Positions 27,138 through 35,409 of a DNA stretch of 53,816 nucleotides are shown piece after piece (the stretch's first letter is position 1; each line of letters starts with the position of its first letter). Where the stretch lies: the NCBI GenBank assembly GCA_009927165.1, contig RFNO01000084.1, positions 1 to 53,816 of the forward strand. Reading direction: 5' to 3'. The notes below the pieces were generated by a model. The model was given only the letters and a program-made list of their open reading frames with translations, was not told where the DNA came from and searched no databases. A program made the position numbers and the translations under genes. The stretch comes from Pseudomonadota bacterium. GTDB lineage: Bacteria > Bdellovibrionota > FAC87 > UBA2466.

Positions 27138-28160
27138 TCATTTTCCAATTGTTATCGAATCAATAGCTGTTTCAATTTTCTTCACAAGAGCCGGTGGCAA
27201 CGGAGCATATTCAAGAGCAGAAGCTTTTGTCTGACCTTCATGCATGGCCCACTTTAAAAACCGAACAAGAGCAGGTCCTTTTGCATCTACTGACATCGTT
27301 TGCCTAATTAAAAGATAGGTATAAGAGCTGATGGGATAGCTCCCTTTTCCTGAAGCATTTGTAATCGAAGTACGAAAATCAGTTGGCATTTTACTGAGCT
27401 CGGCCAAAGCGGCATTAGTTAATGCTTTCAGACTTGGCTCAACAAACTCCCCCTGACTATTCTTAATTTGTGCTACTGCTAACTGATTTGTTTTTGCATA
27501 AATGAATTCAACGTAACCGATACTGGCTGGAGTTTGCTTGATCAGTCCTGCGACTCCTTCATTTCCCTTTCCCCCAAGACCCGCCGGCCAATTTACGGAA
27601 GTACCTGCGCCTACTCTTTCCTTCCAAGCAGGGGAGACTTTTGAGAGATAATCTGTAAAAACGCCTGTCGTTCCACTCCCGTCAGAGCGGTGAACAACAA
27701 CAATATCGGTTTTGGCTTTTAGGCCTGGATTGATTTTAATGATCCGAGGATCATCCCACTTTTTGACTTCGCCCATAAAAATTGCAGAGATTAGTTCTGG
27801 AGTTAGCTTCAAATCTCTCTCACCGGGCAAATTGAAACTCAGCACAACTGAACCAATGGCGGTGGGAATATGAAGAACTGGCTCTCCCAATTTTTTCAGC
27901 TGCTCATCGGTCATAGGACTATCGGTAGCACCAAAATCCACCGTTCTATCGGTAAACTGGCGAATTCCTCCTCCACTACCAATAGACTGGTAATTAATCT
28001 GCGTATCGGGGGCTACTAGGCTGTAATCAGAAAACCATTTGGAATATAGAGGATAGGGAAAAGTTGCTCCTGCTCCGTTAATCAGAATGCTTGCTGATAA
28101 CAAAGTTTTGGAACTCAGAGCGAATAAAAGCCCGAACCAAGTTTGTCTTAATTTTGACAA
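27138..28160 (-). CDS. pstS: Periplasmic phosphate-binding protein PstS
   Basis: A 340-residue exported binding protein. The signal peptide ends near LLSA, and the mature start INGAGATFPYPLYSKW, SIGSGGGIRQF, DFGATDSPM and RSDGSGTTGVFTDYL are the phosphate-contacting family motifs. The start is TTG at 28160 with a perfect GGAGGT four bases upstream. It is the first gene of pstSCAB-phoU-phoB-phoR. A 9-bp direct repeat pair upstream could be part of its control region. Confidence 0.96.
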   Translation of the reverse strand: MSKLRQTWFGLLFALSSKTLLSASILINGAGATFPYPLYSKWFSDYSLVAPDTQINYQSIGSGGGIRQFTDRTVDFGATDSPMTDEQLKKLGEPVLHIPTAIGSVVLSFNLPGERDLKLTPELISAIFMGEVKKWDDPRIIKINPGLKAKTDIVVVHRSDGSGTTGVFTDYLSKVSPAWKERVGAGTSVNWPAGLGGKGNEGVAGLIKQTPASIGYVEFIYAKTNQLAVAQIKNSQGEFVEPSLKALTNAALAELSKMPTDFRTSITNASGKGSYPISSYTYLLIRQTMSVDAKGPALVRFLKWAMHEGQTKASALEYAPLPPALVKKIETAIDSITIGK

Positions 28161-28205
28161 GAATACCTCCGAAGCATCAAGCTCGCGTTCATTTTGGGGG
28201 CAATT

Positions 28206-28241
28206 TAAAGATTTGGCTCTACTTGGTGTGTTAAGATTTGG
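28206..28241. repeat. Direct repeat pair upstream of pstS
   Basis: AAGATTTGG occurs exactly at 28208-28216 and 28233-28241, and the match extends to 10 of 11 bases (TAAAGATTTGG and TTAAGATTTGG). The period is 25 bases. It lies 46-81 bases upstream of the pstS start on the minus strand, a position suitable for an activator. It does not match the E. coli Pho box. Confidence 0.45.
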
Positions 28242-28267
28242 TTAGGGAGTTACCGAAAACTCGCCCT

Positions 28268-29638
28268 CTATTTTTGTTGTATTTTCAACAACTTAGAATC
28301 ATAGTTTTTTAGGATCGCTGAACTTGGGGCAAGATGGCCCTCGTGGTGGGACTCTATTAATTCTTTGTAAAAAATAGCTGATGGGCGGATAGTTCTGTTG
28401 AACGTCTGATAATCTACTTCAATAAGTCCAAAGCGTGGTCTGAATCCTTTAATCCACTCAAAATTATCTAGAAGCGACCAATGAAAATACCCACGAATAT
28501 CAGCTCCATTATCTATTTCTTTCGCAACTTCTTTTAAATGATTTAGCAAAAAAGAAGAACGATACGTGTCCTGACCATCCGCAATGCCATTCTCAGTAAT
28601 GAAAATGGGAAGACCGTACTGATTAATAGACCTCAACATTCGCCCAAGGCCAGAGGGATGGAAGCCCCACCCCATTTCGGAAATCGGCTCTTGATTGGAA
28701 CTAAAACTAATTCCAAATGGAAGTCCAGATGCTGTTTCATAAGTTTCGCTTTTAGGTCGCCATCGTAAAATAGCTTTCGAGTAATAGTTAATTCCGATAA
28801 AATCTGTCGTGGTTCGTCCACCAGCCGAACTCACAGGCCGACTGAACGGAACTAAACCGGTGATCCCGAACCTCTGTTTTCTTCCGGTCGTCGCGTCCAG
28901 CCAACTAAAATTGTAAAATTCTCTGGCTATCAAGGTCAGTAGTCGATCCAGAGGGTGCCAATCACGAGAAGGCATAAAGTCCATCATGTTGTGCGCGTAG
29001 CCGACCAATAACTTTTGATGACGCCAAGGTCCTTTTCTGGTCTTATTTTCAGAATGAATCAAATCGTAGGCTTTTACATGGGATTTCAAAATGCTTCGAA
29101 ACGCTAAGGAGCATTTTTCTGGACTGTAGATTGCTGGTGGCTGGAATCCTGCAAGATACTGTCCTACACAAAAAATGATTGGCTCATTAAAAGTGCACCA
29201 AAGAGGAATACGATTACCCAAGGTTCTCACCACTTTCCTCACAAATGGAAGGAATTTTTGAGAAGCCTGCGGGGATGAAAATCCACCTTCTTCCGCAAAC
29301 CAGAGCGGAGAAGTAAAATGGTGAAGAGTTACCAGGGGAATTAAACTATTTCGCTCACACTCGCCCAAAAGCTCTCCATACCATTCAATCGCTTCGTTAC
29401 TCCAACTCCCCTCTTCTGGCTCAATTCGAGACCACTCAATAGAAAAACGATAGGAGTTTAATCCTATTTCTTTAGCAAGCTTGAGATCCTCTTTAAAAAG
29501 ATTCCAGTGATCAGTTGCCCGACCGCTTCTAACTCCACCTTCAATTTTTCCTTTTTGCTCCCAAGCCCACCAGTCATTAAGCTTATTATTTCCTTCAACT
29601 TGGTGACTACTCGTGGCTGCCCCCCAAAGAAACTTCAC
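28268..29638 (-). CDS. GH1 beta-glucosidase
   Basis: A 456-residue retaining glycosidase without a signal peptide. The acid/base Glu is residue 152 in TFNEP and the nucleophile Glu is residue 349 in FITENG; QVEG near the N terminus and HWSLLDNFEW near the C terminus complete the glucose pocket. I place the start at the GTG at 29638, which overlaps the upstream stop as GTGA and has GGAGGG nine bases before it; the frame opens earlier at 29695. The overlap with a lipid-glucosyltransferase-like gene suggests a glycolipid or glucoside substrate, which is inference. Confidence 0.92.
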   Translation of the reverse strand: MKFLWGAATSSHQVEGNNKLNDWWAWEQKGKIEGGVRSGRATDHWNLFKEDLKLAKEIGLNSYRFSIEWSRIEPEEGSWSNEAIEWYGELLGECERNSLIPLVTLHHFTSPLWFAEEGGFSSPQASQKFLPFVRKVVRTLGNRIPLWCTFNEPIIFCVGQYLAGFQPPAIYSPEKCSLAFRSILKSHVKAYDLIHSENKTRKGPWRHQKLLVGYAHNMMDFMPSRDWHPLDRLLTLIAREFYNFSWLDATTGRKQRFGITGLVPFSRPVSSAGGRTTTDFIGINYYSKAILRWRPKSETYETASGLPFGISFSSNQEPISEMGWGFHPSGLGRMLRSINQYGLPIFITENGIADGQDTYRSSFLLNHLKEVAKEIDNGADIRGYFHWSLLDNFEWIKGFRPRFGLIEVDYQTFNRTIRPSAIFYKELIESHHEGHLAPSSAILKNYDSKLLKIQQK

Positions 29639-30777
29639 TTTGCTATTCCCTCCAACAATCCACCCGGTAAAAGCCGGTAATCTTTTCCTCTCCAATCAAC
29701 CGTATTACCTAAAAGAATGGCCAGCCAAATTGGAATCGCGATTACTTCCCTGACCCACCAAGCCAAGATCAATTTCCAAGAAAACTGGTCAATGAGGCTG
29801 CAAAGAAAAGAATCCATTATCCACCATGCGGTCATATGTATGGTCCAAGCTAACCCAAAATGAAATCCAAACCATTGGCTGATAGCCAAAGCAAAAAACA
29901 GACTTGTGACTGACGAAAAAAACAACGGCTCGATTATAAAAGCAAGCGGTGCGATCGATTTTCTGATTCTGCCCCAGCGAATATGTCGTTTCCAGAAACT
30001 AGAAAACGAATAGTGCCCTAAGTATTGACGAACAGGTGACCGCATAATCTCTACTTTGAGATCAAGTTTTTTCATCGCATGTCCTGTCATGTAGTCCTCG
30101 GCGATGTATCCACTTAACGTTTTCAGTCCTCCAAACCGCTCTAATGTGCTCCGTTTAAACAGCATAGATTTTCCAACAACACTCTCGAAACTAAAGACCC
30201 GAGCTAAAAACATCCACCGAGCAAAGAAAGTATTCAAATAGCTAGCTTCAAGATATCCCCCTAACCCGTTAGGGTGAGTACCCGCTACGACTGCGGTGAT
30301 AACTCCCACATCAGGTGTCAGATCAGGCACCAGGTTTCTTAAATAATCTGGAGAAACACGAATATTGGAGTCACTAATTAACACAACATCATGAGTTGCT
30401 AGTTTATAACTCGCGAGAAGATTATTCACTTTAGGGTTGGGACCAACTTCTTGATTACTGATGATTAATTTTGCATTAACGTTGGGATACTTTTCTAAGA
30501 GAGGCTGTATCAAAAGAGCTGCAGGATCATTTGGACTTGATACTGAGAATAAAATCTCAAATCTTGGATAATTCACATGAAAACAACTCTCCAGATTTTC
30601 GTGGAGTCCTGGATCCACTCCCTTCAGTGGCTTGAGAATAGAAACGCTTGGCAAATCATCATCAGGAATCAGGCGAACTTTTGAAGTAAACTGCTTAAAC
30701 GCTAACCAAGTTCCCCATCCGTTGATGAGCCAGTTCAACCCCGCCATAGTAAGTCCGCTGAGGATGATAAGACTCAC
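29635..30777 (-). CDS. Ceramide-glucosyltransferase-like glycosyltransferase (GT21/HpnI type)
   Basis: A 380-residue membrane glycosyltransferase: N-terminal helix, VSILKPLKGVDPGLHENLESC, the metal-binding acidic pair in ISDSNIRVSPDYL, the catalytic-site AEDYMTG, the (Q/R)xxRW-like motif RHIRWGR, and three or more C-terminal helices. GT21 enzymes put glucose or a related sugar on ceramide or other lipids, and the hopanoid-associated HpnI is a relative; the acceptor here is unknown. The GTG at 30777 has GGGAGGT eight bases upstream, so the 83-base overlap with the upstream PHP gene appears real. Confidence 0.88.
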   Translation of the reverse strand: MSLIILSGLTMAGLNWLINGWGTWLAFKQFTSKVRLIPDDDLPSVSILKPLKGVDPGLHENLESCFHVNYPRFEILFSVSSPNDPAALLIQPLLEKYPNVNAKLIISNQEVGPNPKVNNLLASYKLATHDVVLISDSNIRVSPDYLRNLVPDLTPDVGVITAVVAGTHPNGLGGYLEASYLNTFFARWMFLARVFSFESVVGKSMLFKRSTLERFGGLKTLSGYIAEDYMTGHAMKKLDLKVEIMRSPVRQYLGHYSFSSFWKRHIRWGRIRKSIAPLAFIIEPLFFSSVTSLFFALAISQWFGFHFGLAWTIHMTAWWIMDSFLCSLIDQFSWKLILAWWVREVIAIPIWLAILLGNTVDWRGKDYRLLPGGLLEGIAK

Positions 30778-31471
30778 GTCGCTTGACCTCCCGATAAAAA
30801 AAGAACTCTAGTTTCTGTTTCTTAATTGCTTCGAAAATAGCGTCTTGCCGTCTTTCACAACGGAGAACAGTTTTCCAAGAGGTCATATTTCGTTCCTGAT
30901 GAAAATCACTGTTGGCTATTACAGGCAGCCCCGATCGTCCTACTTCGTCAAAAAGATAAGGACCACTGGCAACCTCCCAAGCATCAACTTTGTTACGCAA
31001 GCCCTCTCTCCTATCCCAGAGGTGATAAGTTTGTTTTTCAAGTTTTTGAGTAGAAACAGGATGAGCCGCAATGACTAATCCCCCTTTTGCTCTCACTTGA
31101 TCACTGGTTTCCGTAATATCCTTATTGGGGTCAATTCCTTCCAATTCGCCTAACACTAAAAAATGGGCTGAACGGTGGTTTGAAATAGAGTTCTTAGTTA
31201 TTTCAACCCCGGGAATGAGCATCATTCCATACTGCTCCCAAGCACGCGCTTTTTCAGTTTTTAAAAGCTCACAGTAGATTGGAAAAGTAGCGCGGTTGAG
31301 AGTCACTCCCAAGTAAGTTGATGCTTTTCCTATTAAGGAAGTGTCCTCACAAAAGTGATCCGTAATTGCGATAGCACCAAATTCTCTTTTACCAAAATAA
31401 TCTACTAAGGCAGGAATACTCAGTTTTCCATCACTAAAATTTGAGTGAATATGGAAATCAGCCAAATACAT
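30695..31471 (-). CDS. PHP-domain phosphoesterase
   Basis: A 258-residue stand-alone PHP protein with the metal-site motifs DFHIHSNFSDG, ITDHF, PGVEIT, AAHP and NSDFH in the right order. Such proteins hydrolyse phosphoesters (for example 3',5'-nucleoside bisphosphates or histidinol phosphate). No signal peptide is seen. The last 28 codons overlap the next gene in another frame. Co-occurrence with GT21 and GH1 genes just upstream of pstS hints at phosphorylated lipid or sugar substrates, but that is inference. Confidence 0.88.
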   Translation of the reverse strand: MYLADFHIHSNFSDGKLSIPALVDYFGKREFGAIAITDHFCEDTSLIGKASTYLGVTLNRATFPIYCELLKTEKARAWEQYGMMLIPGVEITKNSISNHRSAHFLVLGELEGIDPNKDITETSDQVRAKGGLVIAAHPVSTQKLEKQTYHLWDRREGLRNKVDAWEVASGPYLFDEVGRSGLPVIANSDFHQERNMTSWKTVLRCERRQDAIFEAIKKQKLEFFFYREVKRRESYHPQRTYYGGVELAHQRMGNLVSV

Positions 31472-31542
31472 TTGTATTTAGTTTGATCCCAGATTTTTAA
31501 GCCCCTATTAGGAAAATTTTAGGAATCCGTTAGGTCAATGGT

Positions 31543-32769
31543 CTAACGCAGGAATACAAAGGCTAGAAAAGCGGTGATCGCTAAAAAAACAGAACCAGTC
31601 CAAAAAGGAAGTCCCGGATAAATCTGAAATAATATTCCTGATACAGAGGGTCCCATGACTCGTCCCAATGCAGCAAGAGATTGTCCCAATCCCAAAGACC
31701 CCCCTTGTTCATCGGGATCAACTGATCGAGAAAGAAGACTCGATAACGAAGGATGAGTAATTCCCGTCCCACAAGCCATCACAACTGCCACCAAAAGCAT
31801 GTACGAATAAATACCAGACCACCCAATGAGGGGAATGAGGAAAAAACTAATTGCTACCAATAGTGGGCCGACCGCCAAAAGTTTCTTTTCCCCAAAATTT
31901 TTAGCTAATTTTCCAATAAAATAGCCCTGAACCAGTGTGGCAGTAACTCCCACCACTACCAACATGTATGCTGTGAGACTAGCAGCATGCTTGTTTTCAA
32001 AGTCACTGCCCAAACTACCGGCCGGAATCCAATGATGTTGAATAAATAATCCCAGTACGTTCTCCATCATTGAAAAAGAAGCAGAAAAAATAAGATACAT
32101 AAATAAAATATAGCCCACATGAGGATGACGGGCGGCATGTTTGAGTGCGGCCCAAGAAAGACGGGGACGAACTGTCGATTGAATTTTCTCGCTAGGAGAA
32201 ACTTGTTTCACCGGATTTGTTTCGGGAAGTTTGATAAAAGCGAAAATCCAATTAAAAGCAGATAGTGCAGCTGCAACAAGCGCCGGAGCCTCAAGCCCGA
32301 ATTTAACGAATAAACCTCCCAAAACCGGACCGAAAATAAACCCTAAACCAAATGCCGCTCCGATGAGGCCCATTCCCTTAGCCCGATTCTCTTTGTCGGT
32401 GCTATCGGCAATGATGGCTTGAGCAGTACCAATATTAGCGCTTCCCAATCCCGATAGCATGCGAGCTAGAAATAAAACTAAAAGACTCCGGGAAAGACCA
32501 AAGAGAAGATATCCTCCTGAAGTGAGGGCGATGCTCACGAGCATAATAGGCCTCCTGCCTACCCTATCTGAAAGTCGCCCCCAAAAGGAACCAAACAGGA
32601 ATTGCATTGTAGAAAAAGAAGCTCCTAAAATAGTGATAACGGCGGGGGTAGCTCCCAGCTTCTGTGCATAAAACGGTTGAATCGGGATTAAAATTCCAAA
32701 GCCAATCAGATCGAGAAAAACAGTAAAAAAGACCAAACCTAAAACAGATTTTTTAGACGCTTGTGCCAT
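31543..32769 (-). CDS. Major facilitator superfamily efflux transporter (TetA-like)
   Basis: A 408-residue, twelve-helix transporter. It has the DHA1 antiporter motifs: DLIGFGILIPIQPFYA in helix 1, the loop-2/3 motif GRLSDRVGRRPIML, ARMLSGLGSANIG in helix 4, and GPVLGGLF in helix 5. The family includes TetA and multidrug exporters; the substrate cannot be predicted. It ends 71 bases before the PHP gene start and begins 15 bases after the queG stop. Confidence 0.9.
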   Translation of the reverse strand: MAQASKKSVLGLVFFTVFLDLIGFGILIPIQPFYAQKLGATPAVITILGASFSTMQFLFGSFWGRLSDRVGRRPIMLVSIALTSGGYLLFGLSRSLLVLFLARMLSGLGSANIGTAQAIIADSTDKENRAKGMGLIGAAFGLGFIFGPVLGGLFVKFGLEAPALVAAALSAFNWIFAFIKLPETNPVKQVSPSEKIQSTVRPRLSWAALKHAARHPHVGYILFMYLIFSASFSMMENVLGLFIQHHWIPAGSLGSDFENKHAASLTAYMLVVVGVTATLVQGYFIGKLAKNFGEKKLLAVGPLLVAISFFLIPLIGWSGIYSYMLLVAVVMACGTGITHPSLSSLLSRSVDPDEQGGSLGLGQSLAALGRVMGPSVSGILFQIYPGLPFWTGSVFLAITAFLAFVFLR

Positions 32770-32784
32770 TCGGTAAACTGTATT

Positions 32785-33861
32785 CTATTTTTTTGCAGCA
32801 TTCAAAGAACAAAACCGTTCAATCTGATCTAAAGTCGATGATATGGGGTAATCAGCATCTTGCCTCGAATAGAGAATCGCTTTTTCCAAAAGTGGATCTC
32901 GATTTACTGCCATAGCGATCAGAGCGTTTCTGCGAAGACCATTGCGTTTAGCCCGGGTGAGCGGTGTGCCTCCAAAAATCTTCTCATACTCTTCTTCACT
33001 CATTGTCGCGACTTCAAAAAGGGACGGATAAGTTTTGGGCTTAACCAGCTCGGGCAGTTCGTTATCCTTAGCAGATTTATTGAATGGACAAACTAGTTGG
33101 CAGATATCGCAACCAAACCAATACTTTCCAATCCCGGGCCAGAACTCCTCGGGTATCGGACCTCGCTGTTCAATCGTCCAGTAGGAGAGGCATTTTCTGG
33201 AGTCTATTTGGTAATCTTGATCTAACGCGCCAGTAGGACACTCGACTTGGCAAAGGGTACAAGTTCCACAATTCACATTACTGTTTTTTTCTTTCAGAGA
33301 AAAAGGAAGCGACATGAGAATCTCACCCAAAAGCAAAAAGCTTCCTCGCTCTTCATGGATGAAACACGTGTTTTTTCCAACAAATCCAACTCCGGTTTTT
33401 CGGGCAAAAGCACGCTCCAAGAGCGGAACAGTATCAACGACCACTCGGTACTCAAAAGTCGCTTTACAGAATTTTTTCCACTCTGTGACAGCCCTCTGGG
33501 CTGAAGACTTCATGAGGGAATGATAGTCATTGAATCGAGCATAAGCAGCAACTCGAGCTCTTTCGTAAGCGGGTGCTGGCCAAGCATCCTCGGGAGCATA
33601 GCTTAAACCAAAAACAATGACCGACTGAACAGAACTCAAAGCCTCTTTGGCACTTCGACGACACTTTTGATTCTGTTCTAAATACTTGAGTTCACCGTGA
33701 TTACCCGTAACTAACCAGGCTTGATATTTCTCAAAATCCTCGTGGGTTTCAGGAGAGACTACCCCCAAAAAAGACAGTCCCTGCTTTTGAAGAAACTCAC
33801 TTAAGAATTTGAGCTGATCCGATAAAACCTTAGTATCGATCTCCGCGATCTCCCCTGCCAC
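32785..33861 (-). CDS. queG: Epoxyqueuosine reductase
   Basis: QueG uses cobalamin and two [4Fe-4S] clusters for the last step of queuosine tRNA modification. The 358-residue product has RVVVDTVPLLERAFARKTGVGFVGKN, and the ferredoxin cysteines CGTCTLCQVECPTGAL and CDICQLVCPFNK. The start is uncertain: the frame stays open back to 33981 through the Gly-rich 3' end of the RRM gene, where it would encode an Ala/Glu-rich tail. I choose the GTG at 33861, which has a purine-rich AAGAGG site and gives a normal QueG length. This leaves a 32-base overlap. Confidence 0.9.
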   Translation of the reverse strand: MAGEIAEIDTKVLSDQLKFLSEFLQKQGLSFLGVVSPETHEDFEKYQAWLVTGNHGELKYLEQNQKCRRSAKEALSSVQSVIVFGLSYAPEDAWPAPAYERARVAAYARFNDYHSLMKSSAQRAVTEWKKFCKATFEYRVVVDTVPLLERAFARKTGVGFVGKNTCFIHEERGSFLLLGEILMSLPFSLKEKNSNVNCGTCTLCQVECPTGALDQDYQIDSRKCLSYWTIEQRGPIPEEFWPGIGKYWFGCDICQLVCPFNKSAKDNELPELVKPKTYPSLFEVATMSEEEYEKIFGGTPLTRAKRNGLRRNALIAMAVNRDPLLEKAILYSRQDADYPISSTLDQIERFCSLNAAKK

Positions 33862-34210
33862 CGCCTCTTCCTCCTCGGCCACCGCCGCCAAAGCCGCCAC
33901 GGCCTCCTCCGCCTCCACCGCCGCCAAAGCCGCCACGGCCTCCTCCGCCATCGCGGCGAGGCTCTTGAGGACGAGCTTCATTCACTGTCAAAGGCCGACC
34001 CTCCCAAGACTGCTGATCGAACATTTCAATCGCTTTTTGGGCTTCTTCATCAGAGGACATTTCTACAAAGCCAAATCCTTTGGAACGTCCGGAACTCCGG
34101 TCTGTAATTACCCGGGCTGATTCTACATTACCTGCTTCTCTAAAATAATCTCCTAAGCTTTCATCTGTTACCGAATAAGCTAAATTTCCTACGTATAATT
34201 TCTTTCCCAT
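33830..34210 (-). CDS. RNA-binding protein: single RRM plus Gly/Arg-rich tail
   Basis: A 126-residue protein. Residues ~4-78 are one RRM with RNP2 LYVGNL and RNP1 KGFGFVEM, both aromatic positions present. The tail from ~85 is Gly, Arg and Phe repeats like those of cold-shock Rbp proteins of cyanobacteria and some other bacteria; it likely binds RNA and could condense. The tail is encoded by a 36-bp tandem duplication. A GGAGG lies upstream at a longer than usual distance. The gene probably leads an operon with queG. Confidence 0.92.
   Translation of the reverse strand: MGKKLYVGNLAYSVTDESLGDYFREAGNVESARVITDRSSGRSKGFGFVEMSSDEEAQKAIEMFDQQSWEGRPLTVNEARPQEPRRDGGGGRGGFGGGGGGGGRGGFGGGGRGGRGGGRGDRGDRY
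33881..33949. repeat. Tandem 36-bp repeat in the Gly-rich tail
   Basis: The 33 bases at 33881-33913 recur exactly at 33917-33949, a period of 36 bases or 12 codons. In one frame they encode the Gly/Arg/Phe tail and in another an Ala/Glu-rich open stretch leading into queG. Repeat-number change would keep both frames. Confidence 0.85.
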
Positions 34211-34377
34211 GATGTTCTAAAAACCTCCGAAATCGTCCCCTGCAGTACTTTGGATGAGCCCCTTGCTCTACAAAAACCGAGAGAGTATTCGGGAAACGCT
34301 TCGGCACTTAGCGGCAAAAACTTTACCGTAAGAAAAATGAAGACACAAGCCTAGGGCAAATGTATTCCTAAACTATT

Positions 34378-34389
34378 GCAAGTACTTGC
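34378..34389. promoter_or_regulatory. Perfect 12-bp palindrome GCAAGTACTTGC
   Basis: This exact palindrome lies 33 bases before the deoxyhypusine-synthase-like start, within the 212-base divergent region shared with the RRM gene. It may be an operator; no family-specific match is evident. Confidence 0.3.
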
Positions 34390-34422
34390 TTTCCCTTAGG
34401 GTTGTGGTTAGGGTGTCGGCCT

Positions 34423-35409
34423 ATGCCAAACGCTCAAAAACCGAAATCAGTATCAGATTTTCTCGAAACCCATTACCGCCATTTTAATGCAGCTGCTTTA
34501 GTTGATGCGGCCAAAGGATATGAGAAACATCTCAAGTCGGGCGGACCCATGCTGTTGGCGATGGCTGGAGCGATGTCTACAGCTGAACTCGGAATTTCTC
34601 TGGCGGAGATGATTCGCCAAGGAAAAGTACATGCTATTTCATGTACGGGAGCTAATCTGGAAGAAGATATTTTTAATTTAGTAGCACATGAACATTATGT
34701 GCGGATTCCAAATTATCGCGACTTGACTGCTCAAGACGAAAGAAGACTATTAGATAAGCATCTTAATCGAGTCACAGACACTTGTATTCCAGAAGAAGAA
34801 GCAATTCGTCGTATCGAAAAGGCAGTGCTTGAAGAGTGGGTTAGTGCTTCAGAGAAAAAAGAGCGTTTTTTCCCTCATGAATTTTTATTTCGAATTTTAA
34901 AATCAGGGAAGCTAAAAGAATACTATCAAATTCCACCTGAGCACAGTTGGATGATAGCTGCCGCGGAAAAAAATATTCCCGTCTTCGTTCCTGGCTGGGA
35001 GGACTCCACTCTTGGGAATATATTTGCTGCCCGGGCAATCGAGGGAAGGCTAAATCCCCTTACTATGAAAAGTGGCATTGAATATATGATTAGCCTCTCC
35101 GAATGGTATCAAAAAGACTGTCGTAAAGGCCCAGGAATTGGATTCTTTCAAATTGGAGGAGGAATTTCCGGAGACTTCCCGATTTGTGTTGTACCAATGT
35201 TAAACCAGGACCTTTTGAAAAACGTTCCCTTCTGGGGATATTTTTGTCAGATCAGTGATTCCACCACAAGTTATGGTTCTTACTCGGGAGCAGTTCCCAA
35301 TGAGAAAATCACTTGGGGCAAACTAGACTCAACTACGCCTAAATATATTATTGAATCAGATGCCTCCATTGTAGCACCCTTAATTTTTGCTTACTTGTTA
35401 GGATGGTAA
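34423..35409 (+). CDS. Deoxyhypusine-synthase-like protein
   Basis: A 328-residue member of the deoxyhypusine synthase superfamily. It shows LLAMAGAMSTAELG, ISCTGANLEEDIF, VFVPGWEDSTLG, GGGISGDFP and near the C terminus NEKITWGK, where Lys-300 matches the catalytic Lys that forms the enzyme-imine intermediate. Bacteria lack eIF5A, so bacterial members are expected to make or use polyamines (homospermidine-type chemistry) or modify another protein. I start at the ATG at 34423; an earlier ATG at 34402 adds seven residues. The 3' end overlaps hemH by 19 bases, convergent. Confidence 0.88.
   Translation: MPNAQKPKSVSDFLETHYRHFNAAALVDAAKGYEKHLKSGGPMLLAMAGAMSTAELGISLAEMIRQGKVHAISCTGANLEEDIFNLVAHEHYVRIPNYRDLTAQDERRLLDKHLNRVTDTCIPEEEAIRRIEKAVLEEWVSASEKKERFFPHEFLFRILKSGKLKEYYQIPPEHSWMIAAAEKNIPVFVPGWEDSTLGNIFAARAIEGRLNPLTMKSGIEYMISLSEWYQKDCRKGPGIGFFQIGGGISGDFPICVVPMLNQDLLKNVPFWGYFCQISDSTTSYGSYSGAVPNEKITWGKLDSTTPKYIIESDASIVAPLIFAYLLGW

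Noticed and set aside
29635-30777. Hopanoid biosynthesis assignment (HpnI) for the GT21-type enzyme
   Set aside because: No squalene-hopene cyclase, hpnK or other hopanoid gene is in the window, so only the broader GT21/ceramide-glucosyltransferase-like call is safe.
31543-32769. Tetracycline resistance determinant
   Set aside because: The MFS motifs match a wide family; no regulator of the TetR type is adjacent and the region is core, so a drug substrate is not supported.
33842-33981. QueG with a 40-residue Ala/Glu-rich N-terminal domain
   Set aside because: The stretch is the antiphase reading of a Gly-rich repeat; family length fits a start near 33861. The issue is kept as a finding because the true start is unproven.
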